Shown: positions 21,657-30,175 of the stretch, piece by piece
Layout of the letters: each line of letters begins with the position of its first letter
Position numbering within the stretch: the stretch's first letter is position 1
Source of the DNA: Sporolactobacillus mangiferae
GTDB taxonomy: Bacteria > Bacillota > Bacilli > Bacillales > Sporolactobacillaceae
NCBI RefSeq assembly: GCF_023336505.1
Contig: NZ_JAMAST010000001.1
Coordinates: forward strand, 62,001-126,000
Reading direction: 5' to 3'
Length of the DNA: 64,000 nucleotides
The notes under the pieces: model-generated
Database searches by the model: none
What the model was told of the DNA's origin: nothing
The model's input: only the letters and a program-made list of their open reading frames with translations
Translations under genes and position numbers: made by a program

Positions 21657-22301
21657 TTAAGAGCTTACTTTTACCATTGCCGGGCGAATTACTCGTCCAT
21701 TCAGTGTATAGCCTGATTGCAGGACTTGAATAATTATGCCCGATTCATGCTCCTCGCTTTGCTCCTGCATAACCGCCTGGTGCACATTCGGATCAAACGG
21801 TTCATGCAATGCAGGAATTTCTTCCACACCCTCTTTTTTTAAAGCAGCCTCCAGTTTTGACAACACCATTTCCATTCCCTTTTTCAACGCTTTTCCATCT
21901 TCGGAAACCGTTTCAACAGCAAGTGCACGTTGAAAATTATCCAGAATTTCAAGCATATCAGAAACAAGTTCCTGAGCGCGGAATTTTCGTGAATCCGCCT
22001 TCTCCTTCGCGGTGCGTTTCCGAAAATTATCAAAGTCAGCCTGAGTGCGCAACCAGCGGTTTTTCGTTTCTTCCGTTTCCTTCTTCAGCGCCTCAATCTG
22101 AGCGGCCTGCTCCTTAATCTGTTTAAGTAACGCATCTGAATCTGTTTCCTTCTTTTCCTGGCCTTCTTCTGCAGCTTCCTGCGTATCGCTCACGGATTGA
22201 TCATTCTCAGTATCATCGACATCTGCCGAAGTCTGCGCGTTTTTCAATTCTTCTGTTTCTTCTTTTGTTTCCGCTTTTTCCTGATTTACCTTTTCTGTCA
22301 T
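21657..22301 (-). CDS. grpE: Nucleotide exchange factor GrpE
   Basis: A 214-residue protein that releases ADP from DnaK. The N-terminal 75 residues are acidic and low-complexity, followed by a long coiled coil (about 58-110) and the beta-wing domain with HQAVMQEQSEEHE and a final VIRPAMVKVS. It is placed between hrcA (27-bp gap) and dnaK (47-bp gap). Confidence 0.98.
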   Translation of the reverse strand: MTEKVNQEKAETKEETEELKNAQTSADVDDTENDQSVSDTQEAAEEGQEKKETDSDALLKQIKEQAAQIEALKKETEETKNRWLRTQADFDNFRKRTAKEKADSRKFRAQELVSDMLEILDNFQRALAVETVSEDGKALKKGMEMVLSKLEAALKKEGVEEIPALHEPFDPNVHQAVMQEQSEEHESGIIIQVLQSGYTLNGRVIRPAMVKVSS

Positions 22302-22328
22302 AGGCTCACCTCCTGAATTGTTAAACAG

Positions 22329-23363
22329 CTACTGACTGCTGTGCTCTTGTTTGTTAAGATGTTCAGTCAGCAATTTTGAAACCATATCGATCAGTGTAAC
22401 CACACGCGGATAAGCCATGCGTTTTGGTCCAATGACCGCAACAGTTCCCAAGTGTTCGCCGCCTATGGAATAGGTGGTCGTAACCAGGCTGCAATCCTCA
22501 ATACCGTTCAGTTTGTTTTCACTGCCGATACGGATTTGCAGACCCGAAGAAGACATATTCATGATTTCACGCACAAATTCTTTTCCTTCGAGCACATTAA
22601 AAAGCGGCAAGAGTTTATCAGCATTTTGGAATTCCGGCTGAGCCAGCATGTTGTTTTTACCGCTGAAGAAAATCTGTTCCGGGTCATCGATCATTAGACT
22701 GTCTTTCAACAATGACATCACATGCTGGTAATCGCGAACATGATCTCGCATAACGCTGGCGATTTCTGTATTTAATCTTCTGGACAACTGGTAGAGAGGC
22801 ACCATATTCAGCTTATCATTTAAGATATTAACAATTTTCTCAACATCTTCCGCCTTTATCGTTTGTGGTAAAGAAACGGTGCGGTTCTCCACATGTCCGG
22901 TATCCGTAACAATAATGAGAACACCCTGAGTTTGATTCAGCTTAACCATCTGAATATGTTTCAGCTTCATCTCCAGAAGCTCGGGACCAAGCATGATCGC
23001 CGTATAGTTTGTAAACTCAGAAAGAATTTTTGCAGTTGCGCGAATCAGTTCTTCTGTTTCAGAAAACTTCTTCTGGTACGCGTGGCGGATATTTTCTATT
23101 TCATCATCCGACAGCATCACTGGCGCAAGCAGATGATCGACATAAAATCGATATCCCTTTTCTGATGGCACCCGCCCTGAGGACAGATGGGTTTTCTCAA
23201 GGTAACCCATCTCTTCCAAATCAGCAAGTTCGTTTCTGATCGTCGCCGGGCTGAAAGTGACATCATCCCTTTTGGCAATAGATCGCGAACCAACCGGTTC
23301 AGCAGAGACAACATAGTCATTAACCAATAACTGTAACAAGAACAATTGACGATCAGTTAACAT
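22329..23363 (-). CDS. hrcA: Heat-inducible transcription repressor HrcA
   Basis: Repressor that binds CIRCE and responds to GroE levels. From the chosen start (MLTDRQLFLLQ) it has 344 residues: a winged helix (about 1-75; VGSRSIAKRD), a GAF-like domain and the insert. The frame is open eight codons further, from a GTG inside CIRCE, but GGGGTGATC lies just before the chosen ATG and the family starts here. It is first in the operon and autoregulated through the CIRCE element just upstream. Confidence 0.97.
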   Translation of the reverse strand: MLTDRQLFLLQLLVNDYVVSAEPVGSRSIAKRDDVTFSPATIRNELADLEEMGYLEKTHLSSGRVPSEKGYRFYVDHLLAPVMLSDDEIENIRHAYQKKFSETEELIRATAKILSEFTNYTAIMLGPELLEMKLKHIQMVKLNQTQGVLIIVTDTGHVENRTVSLPQTIKAEDVEKIVNILNDKLNMVPLYQLSRRLNTEIASVMRDHVRDYQHVMSLLKDSLMIDDPEQIFFSGKNNMLAQPEFQNADKLLPLFNVLEGKEFVREIMNMSSSGLQIRIGSENKLNGIEDCSLVTTTYSIGGEHLGTVAVIGPKRMAYPRVVTLIDMVSKLLTEHLNKQEHSSQ

Positions 23364-23380
23364 CTTGTTGATCACCCCTG

Positions 23381-23407
23381 TTAGCACTCGAAGTTAACGA
23401 GTGCTAA
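23381..23407. promoter_or_regulatory. CIRCE operator
   Basis: TTAGCACTC, nine spacer bases, GAGTGCTAA: a perfect match to the CIRCE consensus bound by HrcA. It lies 17 bp upstream of the hrcA start and just downstream of the promoter -10, so bound HrcA would block transcription of the whole hrcA-grpE-dnaK-dnaJ-prmA-rsmE-mtaB unit. Confidence 0.97.
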
Positions 23408-23418
23408 ATCTACATTAA

Positions 23419-23447
23419 AATGTATCAACTTCATGGCTGTTTGTCAA
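23419..23447 (-). promoter_or_regulatory. Sigma-A promoter of the hrcA operon
   Basis: On the minus strand TTGACA, 17 bases, TACATT: a full-consensus -35 and a 4-of-6 -10 at optimal spacing. CIRCE begins 11 bases beyond the -10, overlapping the expected start point. Confidence 0.85.
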
Positions 23448-23463
23448 ATGTTTTTGCCGGCTC

Positions 23464-24600
23464 TCAAGAAATTAAAAACGCTTCAAAAACGTTGTTTCCC
23501 AGAAATATCCCTTTTTGAGTCAGCTTCAGCCACCCATCTTTCTCGTGCACTAATCCTTGCTTCTTTAATTGCCTGATTTGCAAGCGATAAACATCGTCCA
23601 TCGAGAGACCGAACTTTTCTTTAAAATCCAGCTTATTTACACCTTCCATCAGACGCAGTCCAAGAAACATTTCTTCCTCGATTCGTTCTGAACGAGAAAC
23701 TTTGTGTTCGGAAATTCGTGCGTGACCGTCAACATACATGGATTCAATATACTTCTTAACCGAACCGACATTGGCATAGCGCACGCCTGACCAATAACCG
23801 TGTGCTCCCGCGCCGATCCCGTAATATTCCTTATTCCGCCAATACATGGAATTATGGATTCCTTCGTAGCCCGGTTTGGAAAAATTGCTGATTTCATAAT
23901 GATGCAGTCCATGTTTTTCAAGTTCTAAAATGATCTGGCCGTACATATCCGCCTCGATGTCCTCACTAGGCAGCTTCAGACTGCCTTTCTGCATTCGATT
24001 GTAAAATATGGTTTTCGGCTCAAGCTGAAGTGAGTAAATCGAAATATGCGGCGTATGTAGATGAATCGCCCGCTCCAGCGACTGATGGAGCACATGCTCC
24101 GTCTGTCCCGGCAAAGCGAACATTAAATCAACCGTAATATTGTCGAAACCATACTCCTGTGCAAGGCGAACCGCTTGTTCCGCATCATTCGACTGATGTG
24201 CACGCCCAATTTCACGAAGCAGCCGATCGTCAAAAGTCTGCACACCGATACTTAATCGCGTGACCCCATATCTTTTCATCATTTCAAGTTTTGCTGCATT
24301 CAAACTTTCCGGGTTTGCTTCTACGGTATATTCTTTGACAGCCGGATTCATAAGAAACCGGTCAACATTGGACAAAAGCCGTTCAAATTGTTTTTCATTT
24401 AATGCCGTCGGCGTACCTCCGCCAATATAGATCGTAATCGGCAGCTCATCCATGGCACAATGATTCATTTCTTTTGACAGCGCTTCAAGATATTCATCGA
24501 CCGGCTGATTCTTCATAAACACCTTATTAAAGTCGCAGTAATAACAAATGTGATCGCAAAACGGAATATGAATATATGCCCCGCGCTGAATCTCAGTCAT
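23464..24600 (-). CDS. hemW: Heme chaperone HemW (radical SAM, HemN-like)
   Basis: A 378-residue radical-SAM protein with the cluster motif [10 protein letters not shown] (C15, C19, C22), the GGGTPT segment, and a HemN C-terminal domain. It lacks the extra N-terminal features of true coproporphyrinogen III oxidase HemN and fits HemW, which transfers heme to target proteins; many annotations call it an oxygen-independent coproporphyrinogen oxidase-like protein. Its start overlaps the lepA 3' end by 8 bases. Confidence 0.92.
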   Translation of the reverse strand: MTEIQRGAYIHIPFCDHICYYCDFNKVFMKNQPVDEYLEALSKEMNHCAMDELPITIYIGGGTPTALNEKQFERLLSNVDRFLMNPAVKEYTVEANPESLNAAKLEMMKRYGVTRLSIGVQTFDDRLLREIGRAHQSNDAEQAVRLAQEYGFDNITVDLMFALPGQTEHVLHQSLERAIHLHTPHISIYSLQLEPKTIFYNRMQKGSLKLPSEDIEADMYGQIILELEKHGLHHYEISNFSKPGYEGIHNSMYWRNKEYYGIGAGAHGYWSGVRYANVGSVKKYIESMYVDGHARISEHKVSRSERIEEEMFLGLRLMEGVNKLDFKEKFGLSMDDVYRLQIRQLKKQGLVHEKDGWLKLTQKGIFLGNNVFEAFLIS

Positions 24601-26413
24601 CGTGGCTCATCCTGAACACAGCCATGAACGCTTCCTGTGGCACTTCGACACTTCCGACTGCCTTCATTCGCTTTTTTCCTTCTTTTTGCTTTTCAAGCAG
24701 TTTTCTTTTACGTGAAACATCGCCGCCGTAGCATTTTGCAAGCACATTTTTACGCAATGCCTTAATTGTTGAGCGGGAGATAATTTTCTGACCGATCGCT
24801 GCCTGAATCGGTACTTCAAACTGCTGACGCGGAATCAGTTCTTTCAGTCTCTCAACGATCGCTTTGCCGCGGTCATAGGCAAACTCCTGATGCACAATGA
24901 CAGACAAGGCATCCACTCGTTCACCGTTCAGCAAAATATCCATTTTCACCAGATCGCTGGTACGATACCCATCCATTTCATAATCAAGTGAGGCGTACCC
25001 TTTTGTACTTGACTTCAGAATATCAAAAAAATCATACATAATTTCCGAAAGTGGCAAATCATAGATGACATTCGTCCGGTTCGCATCCAAATATTCCATC
25101 GTGACAAATTCGCCGCGTTTTCGCTGGCACAGTTCCATAATCGCTCCAACGTAATCATTCGGCGTCATAATGGTTGCCTTCACATATGGCTCTTCAACCT
25201 CAGCAATGAATTTTCGTTCCGGCATCTCCGAAGGGTTGCCAACGCGCACGCTTGAACCATCCGTCAATTTAACCTGATAGATAACACTCGGTGCGGTAGC
25301 GATCAAATCAATATTGAATTCACGTTCCAACCGTTCCTGAACAATATCCATGTGCAGTAATCCGAGAAAGCCACATCGAAAACCGAAACCGAGTGCTTCC
25401 GACGTTTCCGGTTCATATTGAAGTGCGGAATCATTCAATTCCAAACGGCCTAATGCTTCGCGAAGATCATCGTAGCGTGCGGTGTCAATGGGGTACAATC
25501 CGCAGTATACCATCGGATTCATTTTACGATATCCGGGCAACGGCTTTTCGGCCGGGTGTTCAGCATGTGTTACCGTGTCGCCAACCTGCGTGTCATGCAC
25601 TGATTTGATCGATGCTGTGATGAAACCGACATCGCCCACGGACAGTTCCTGGCGATTCTCAATTTTTGGAGTGGAGACACCGACTTCAAGCACTTCAAAC
25701 GTCTTTTCTCCGGCCATCATTTTAATTTTGTCACCGACCCGGACAGTGCCCTGCACAACGCGAATGTAGACCACCACACCACGATAAGCATCGTAAAGCG
25801 AATCAAAAATGAGCGCCTGAAGCGGCGCATTCGGATCACCGTCAGGCGCGGGGATTTTATCAATAATCTGTGCAAGAATATCATCGGTCCCAATCCCCGT
25901 TTTGGCAGAAGCCAGCACGGCCTCTGAAGCGTCCAGACCGATCACATCCTCAATCTCCTGTTTGACGCGTTCCGGATCTGCATTAGGAAGATCAATTTTA
26001 TTAATGACTGGTATAATTTCCAGATTGTTCTCTAAAGCCAGATAAACATTGGCAAGCGTTTGGGCTTCTACTCCCTGTGCTGCATCGACAACCAGCAATG
26101 CCCCCTCACAGGCAGCGAGACTCCGCGACACCTCATAGGAAAAGTCGACATGCCCAGGTGTATCGATTAAGTGAAAGATGTATGTCTCTCCATTGGGCGC
26201 TTTGTAAGTTAATTCGACTGCATTTAATTTTATGGTAATCCCACGCTCACGTTCCAGATCCATTGCATCAAGTGTTTGCGCTTTCATCTCTCTTTGCGTC
26301 AACGCTTGTGTTGCTTCCAGAATTCGATCGGCCAAAGTTGACTTCCCATGATCTATATGCGCAATGATCGAAAAATTACGGATCCGCGACTGACGTGACT
26401 GCTTGTCTGACAT
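24593..26413 (-). CDS. lepA: Elongation factor 4 (LepA)
   Basis: Ribosomal GTPase implicated in back-translocation and 30S assembly. It has 606 residues from the chosen ATG ([20 protein letters not shown]): G1 [25 protein letters not shown]-like domains and the LepA-specific C-terminal end with [26 protein letters not shown] lies 7 bases upstream, so the ten extra upstream codons are not used. It is downstream of yqxA/gpr and coupled to hemW. Confidence 0.98.
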   Translation of the reverse strand: MSDKQSRQSRIRNFSIIAHIDHGKSTLADRILEATQALTQREMKAQTLDAMDLERERGITIKLNAVELTYKAPNGETYIFHLIDTPGHVDFSYEVSRSLAACEGALLVVDAAQGVEAQTLANVYLALENNLEIIPVINKIDLPNADPERVKQEIEDVIGLDASEAVLASAKTGIGTDDILAQIIDKIPAPDGDPNAPLQALIFDSLYDAYRGVVVYIRVVQGTVRVGDKIKMMAGEKTFEVLEVGVSTPKIENRQELSVGDVGFITASIKSVHDTQVGDTVTHAEHPAEKPLPGYRKMNPMVYCGLYPIDTARYDDLREALGRLELNDSALQYEPETSEALGFGFRCGFLGLLHMDIVQERLEREFNIDLIATAPSVIYQVKLTDGSSVRVGNPSEMPERKFIAEVEEPYVKATIMTPNDYVGAIMELCQRKRGEFVTMEYLDANRTNVIYDLPLSEIMYDFFDILKSSTKGYASLDYEMDGYRTSDLVKMDILLNGERVDALSVIVHQEFAYDRGKAIVERLKELIPRQQFEVPIQAAIGQKIISRSTIKALRKNVLAKCYGGDVSRKRKLLEKQKEGKKRMKAVGSVEVPQEAFMAVFRMSHDD

Positions 26414-26596
26414 GCTCGTTCCTCCTGATCCAAAAAACATCACTTGGTTTCGATTATATCAATCACCAGGCTGTGTTTCAATGAAGGACATGTCATTTTT
26501 GTTTCTGCCGGCCATGGCCGGTATTTTTAATTGGAATTTACCGAAAATAATCGGCACAGAAATACTGAGACATGATGAACGTGTAACCCTCTTCAA

Positions 26597-26920
26597 TTAG
26601 AAAGCTTTGATCAGACCGCCGACAAATTCGGCAACTGCGCTGACTCCCTGCAAGAAAAAGCGCTGCACATGTTCGGAAAAAACATCACTTGTTGAATTTT
26701 TTGGGAGGGCACCAGACTGTCTGTTCGTTTCCGGAGAAACTGGGCTCGACTGCTTTTCAGGAATCACGATGGTTTGGGAAGTCTCCCTGTCATTAAATTC
26801 ACGTGCGGATTGAATCGTCTGCACCGGATGCCTGACGTCCCTGACAGTTACCGCCCCGTACAAACTGCAAAAAAGTAGGACAAGCAAGATAACCAAACAT
26901 TCGATCACGATACGCTTCAT
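26597..26920 (-). CDS. yqxA: YqxA family (DUF3679) small membrane protein
   Basis: A 107-residue protein with one N-terminal membrane helix or uncleaved signal (about 4-25) and a polar Ser/Thr/Pro-rich exterior ending in a short amphipathic segment (FFLQGVSAVAEFVGGLIKAF). It matches the YqxA family located between spoIIP and lepA in B. subtilis. Function unknown. Here it follows gpr directly because spoIIP is absent. Confidence 0.82.
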   Translation of the reverse strand: MKRIVIECLVILLVLLFCSLYGAVTVRDVRHPVQTIQSAREFNDRETSQTIVIPEKQSSPVSPETNRQSGALPKNSTSDVFSEHVQRFFLQGVSAVAEFVGGLIKAF

Positions 26921-26997
26921 CGAAACATCTCTCCTTTTGATCTGGCTTGTCCTATATTCCGCTATCTACTTTATGCATGACTCTTTACTGCTATGTC

Positions 26998-28074
26998 TTA
27001 ATGAGTAAAATGACCGACATTTTTCTGGTTTATTTGGTGATGTAAAGCAGCGTTCAGCCCTTCGGCAATTACATTGGCCATTTTTTCGATAAAGAAGTCA
27101 ACCTCTTTAGGTGTCACCATCATCTGCATACCACTTGCACCGAGTGCTTCGCGAATTAATTGCGCCTTCTCATCTTCCGTCAGCGTGCCAACCATGCCGA
27201 GAAACGCAGCGCGATTTTCTTTGCTTGGCAGATCGATCGATTTATAATTAATTTTTTCCCCAAAGGCCATCCAGGAGGGAGCCAGCGCCTTGGAAGGTTT
27301 GCGGTCAGTCATTTCCCGATGCAGGTGCCGAAGCAGGAGATCCAGTGAATCACTCGTAATCGTGACCGCATCAACCACTGTCGGTACACCGATTGCAATA
27401 ACCGGAATACCTAAAGTCTTCATACTAAGTTCCTTTCGATTGTTACCAACTCCTGAGCCGGGATGAATGCCGCTGTCGGCAACCTGAATGGTTGTATTCA
27501 CACGGTCTACAGCCCGCGCAGCCAAGGCATCTATAGCAATCACAAACCCAGGCTTTGTTCTCTCGATCACGCCAAGAATGATGTCACTCGTTTCAATACC
27601 GGTCAATCCCATGACACCCGGTGTAATAGCGCTCACTGAACGATAACCCGGCTGGACATTCTCCGGCTGGAGATCGAATAAATGCTTTGTGACCAGGATG
27701 TTGTCAACAACATTCGGACCAAGCGAATCTGGAGTGACCTGCTTGTTGCCCAGCCCGACGATCAGACAGCTTGCGTCATCAGCGATCTTCAGGTTCTTCA
27801 GGAATTGAGCGAAATATCGGGCAAATATGGTCTCTGCTTTCCCATCAAATTCTGTATCGCCTTTGCGAAAATTACGTGCTTCAAATGTCAAGTAAGCGCC
27901 GGATTTTTTTTTCATGGCTATCGCGGCTTGCTCGTTAATCATCATCGTGGTAATTTTAATGCCGGATTCCATCTGCACGGAGGTTTGCACACTCTGAATT
28001 CCCGGTTTTTGCTCACTTGCCTCGACTGCAAGGTCGGTCCTTACCGCAAATCGATTGACATCCAATTCATTCAT
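26998..28074 (-). CDS. gpr: Germination protease GPR
   Basis: Forespore aspartic-type endopeptidase that degrades small acid-soluble spore proteins on germination; it is made as a zymogen and trimmed at its N-terminus. The chosen start gives 358 residues beginning [20 protein letters not shown], matching the known propeptide. AAAAAGGAG lies 9 bases before this ATG, and a candidate sigma-G promoter ends about 35 bases upstream, whereas the longer reading from 28140 has no nearby ribosome site and would overlap the promoter. The next gene is yqxA, with no spoIIP between them. Confidence 0.95.
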   Translation of the reverse strand: MNELDVNRFAVRTDLAVEASEQKPGIQSVQTSVQMESGIKITTMMINEQAAIAMKKKSGAYLTFEARNFRKGDTEFDGKAETIFARYFAQFLKNLKIADDASCLIVGLGNKQVTPDSLGPNVVDNILVTKHLFDLQPENVQPGYRSVSAITPGVMGLTGIETSDIILGVIERTKPGFVIAIDALAARAVDRVNTTIQVADSGIHPGSGVGNNRKELSMKTLGIPVIAIGVPTVVDAVTITSDSLDLLLRHLHREMTDRKPSKALAPSWMAFGEKINYKSIDLPSKENRAAFLGMVGTLTEDEKAQLIREALGASGMQMMVTPKEVDFFIEKMANVIAEGLNAALHHQINQKNVGHFTH

Positions 28075-28109
28075 CAGTTCTGGCTCCTTTTTCTCGTGCT
28101 TATCGTTAA

Positions 28110-28139
28110 AAGGATGTTCAATTCGCCTTTTTTCATTCA
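28110..28139 (-). promoter_or_regulatory. Candidate sigma-G promoter of gpr
   Basis: On the minus strand TGAATG, 17 bases, CATCCTT. The sigma-G consensus is about TGAATA-N17/18-CATACTA, so 5 of 6 and 5 of 7 positions match at the right spacing. gpr is sigma-G dependent in B. subtilis. The placement favours the shorter gpr start. Confidence 0.6.
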
Positions 28140-28356
28140 TTCATTGCAAAAGCGAATTTCCTTTGATACAATACAGTTTGTCAGAATGAAGCTCTGCTGC
28201 AAGCATAGAGGTTTATTTTACACTGTATAATCGTTGTGAATAGAGTGTAAAAGTAAGCGAAAACTCAGCCAGTAAATCTGGTTCTGTTCAGTTTTCTTTA
28301 TATATTTCGGCGGAGTTCGTATGATGACCGGGAATCCAGATTTGGAGGTGAATCGA

Positions 28357-28623
28357 ATGCCAAATATTAAATCAGCGATTAAACGTGTGAAAACAAGTGA
28401 AGCAAATCGTCAGCATAACATTCAATATAAGTCAGCGATGCGCACGGCAATCAAGTCGTTCAACTCAAAGGTTGAAGAAAAAGATGTTGAAGGCGCGAAA
28501 GCAGCATTTGTGACCGCAACGAAAAAGGTTGATAAGGCGGCAACTAAGGGCCTGATCCATAAAAATAAAGCTGCCCATGAGAAGTCAAGGCTTTCTAAGA
28601 AATTAAACAGTCTGGACGCATAA
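28357..28623 (+). CDS. rpsT: 30S ribosomal protein S20
   Basis: An 88-residue basic protein starting [20 protein letters not shown], typical of S20, a primary 16S rRNA binder. GGAGGTGAATCGA precedes the ATG; an in-frame ATG 12 codons upstream has no family similarity. It is divergent from gpr, as in B. subtilis, and is followed at once by a strong terminator. The roughly 280-bp gpr-rpsT interval holds a TATAAT at about 28225, but no convincing -35. Confidence 0.97.
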   Translation: MPNIKSAIKRVKTSEANRQHNIQYKSAMRTAIKSFNSKVEEKDVEGAKAAFVTATKKVDKAATKGLIHKNKAAHEKSRLSKKLNSLDA

Positions 28624-28628
28624 AAAAA

Positions 28629-28657
28629 CGGCTCGCCATTGGCGAGTCTCTTTTTTT
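28629..28657 (+). terminator. Terminator after rpsT
   Basis: GGCTCGCC, ATT, GGCGAGTC form an 8-bp stem (one G-T pair) followed by TC and seven T. It starts 6 bases after the rpsT stop. Confidence 0.92.
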
Positions 28658-28745
28658 ACTCTTTTTAACAAATAAGCTTGACCATAATTAAGAACGACGG
28701 CGTGAAAATTACCGCATTCTGTGAACGATCATGATTCCCCAGTGT

Positions 28746-29780
28746 TTAAACATTCTCGTTTTTATTAGAAAGAGCAGCAATCAAAAGTTCAAGGGCCAGC
28801 ACCTTATCTGTCTGACCAGTCTTGATCTGATAATCCGCCTCCGCGCATTGTTCCAGTGCCATCTCCAGCATACGCTCGCTGAACAGACGTGTCTGGTCAA
28901 GTGCCAGTTTGACTGCATAAGGATGCACACCCGTCTTTTTGGCAATGTTGTTCTGGGTATATCCTGCTTTCTGATAAAAGCCAACCTGATAGACAATGCG
29001 AAACTGCCTTTCAAGCAACGCAAGAAGCTTAAGCGGTTCTTCTTTCATCAGAATCAGATCGTGGAGCATATGAAGTGCTTCGGCGGTTTTTCTTGCCATA
29101 ACTCGATTTACAAGTAAAAACACATTGGTCTCGAGTGAACGTGAACCAATTTCATCAACTACCCGGGCATCAATCGGACGTTCTGGACCGCAATAAAGCG
29201 CGCACTTACCCACTTCATTTGCCAGTTGCCCAAGATTCGGTCCAATAGCTGCAAGTAATCGTTCATGCCCTTCTTTTGTATACGATGCATTGTACTGGGC
29301 AGCTACATTTTCCATCAGCCTGTAAATCATGGTATCCGTAATACGTGAGAGTTCATATGTAACGGCCGTTTTTTCTGCCACTTTGACGATTTTCTTCCTT
29401 CGATCCAGCTTTTCATACGGTGCAACCATGATCAGCACGGTGTCCTCTGCGGGATGTTCCAAATAAATTTGCAAGCGATCCACTTTATGTTCAACTTTTG
29501 ATTTTACGCGTTCTGAAGACAGGATATAGGCATTTTCCAGAATGACCACCTTCTTCCCGCCAAAAAAAGGGACTGTCTCAGCATCTTCGACAGCTTGATC
29601 AAGCGGTACTTCCGCCAGATCATAAACGGACAGATGAAAATCACGTTCTTCATCCTTTAATGCTTCGTCAGTAATATTTTTCTTCATCAATTGAAGCAGA
29701 AAATCCTGAGTGCCGAAAAGCAGATAAATCGGTGCCAGCGGTTTACTGATCGTTAAATTTGCTTGTTTTGCTGCTGCCAT
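28746..29780 (-). CDS. holA: DNA polymerase III delta subunit
   Basis: Clamp-loader delta subunit that opens the beta ring. The 344-residue protein shows IYLLFGTQDFLLQLMKK at the start (AAA+-like domain without a true P-loop), the central helical lid and the collar domain at the end. In B. subtilis it is yqeN. It faces rpsT convergently with a 88-bp gap containing the rpsT terminator. Confidence 0.94.
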   Translation of the reverse strand: MAAAKQANLTISKPLAPIYLLFGTQDFLLQLMKKNITDEALKDEERDFHLSVYDLAEVPLDQAVEDAETVPFFGGKKVVILENAYILSSERVKSKVEHKVDRLQIYLEHPAEDTVLIMVAPYEKLDRRKKIVKVAEKTAVTYELSRITDTMIYRLMENVAAQYNASYTKEGHERLLAAIGPNLGQLANEVGKCALYCGPERPIDARVVDEIGSRSLETNVFLLVNRVMARKTAEALHMLHDLILMKEEPLKLLALLERQFRIVYQVGFYQKAGYTQNNIAKKTGVHPYAVKLALDQTRLFSERMLEMALEQCAEADYQIKTGQTDKVLALELLIAALSNKNENV

Positions 29781-30175
29781 GAATGAATCATTCCTTCAGA
29801 GGCAATAATTGTCGAAATAATAATGATACAAGTGCCCATATCTAACTTTAACGTGCAAATGAATGCATGACAAGCCCTTGTTCATTGCGCGGGCAGCAAC
29901 GTCCGCAGGAACAATGGCGCTTACCCTGTAACTAAGGACAACGAATGAAGCAGAAAAACGCCTGCCTGCTGCCGGCAGCCTTCGATCATCCATGCCAAAT
30001 AAAAAGGAAGCAAAGTGATGCCCTGCTTCCTGATATATATAAACGCCGACCCGCAAAGCCTAGGACATTGCCGGCCGAGCGATATACATTACTCTCTCTA
30101 TGTTATCCTATGAACGATAAAAGTATGGGTGACAGCAAATGCTTTTCGCAGCTAATTAATGGCAATTCATCTAAA
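29781..30175. other. 395-bp intergenic region, no gene recognised
   Basis: Between comEC and holA. B. subtilis has the small gene yqzM here, but I could not find a reading frame resembling it. The region holds a minus-strand terminator (30001-30030), a GCTGCCGGCAGC palindrome near 29970, and a possible long stem pairing TTGTTC near 29880 with GAACAA near 29911. An 86-codon minus-strand frame covers part of it, but lacks family features and crosses the terminator, so I do not call it. Confidence 0.5.
30001..30030 (-). terminator. Terminator after comEC
   Basis: On the minus strand GGAAGCA, an 11-base loop, TGCTTCC, then TTTTTATTT. It lies 146 bp past the comEC stop and is the first good terminator of the comE operon. 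Confidence 0.85.

Noticed and set aside
27682-28230. 182-codon plus-strand frame opposite gpr
   Set aside because: Antisense to gpr and its promoter; composition is that of a reverse-frame shadow.
29796-30056. 86-codon minus-strand frame between comEC and holA
   Set aside because: It spans the comEC terminator, has no ribosome site, and does not resemble YqzM or any other family I know.
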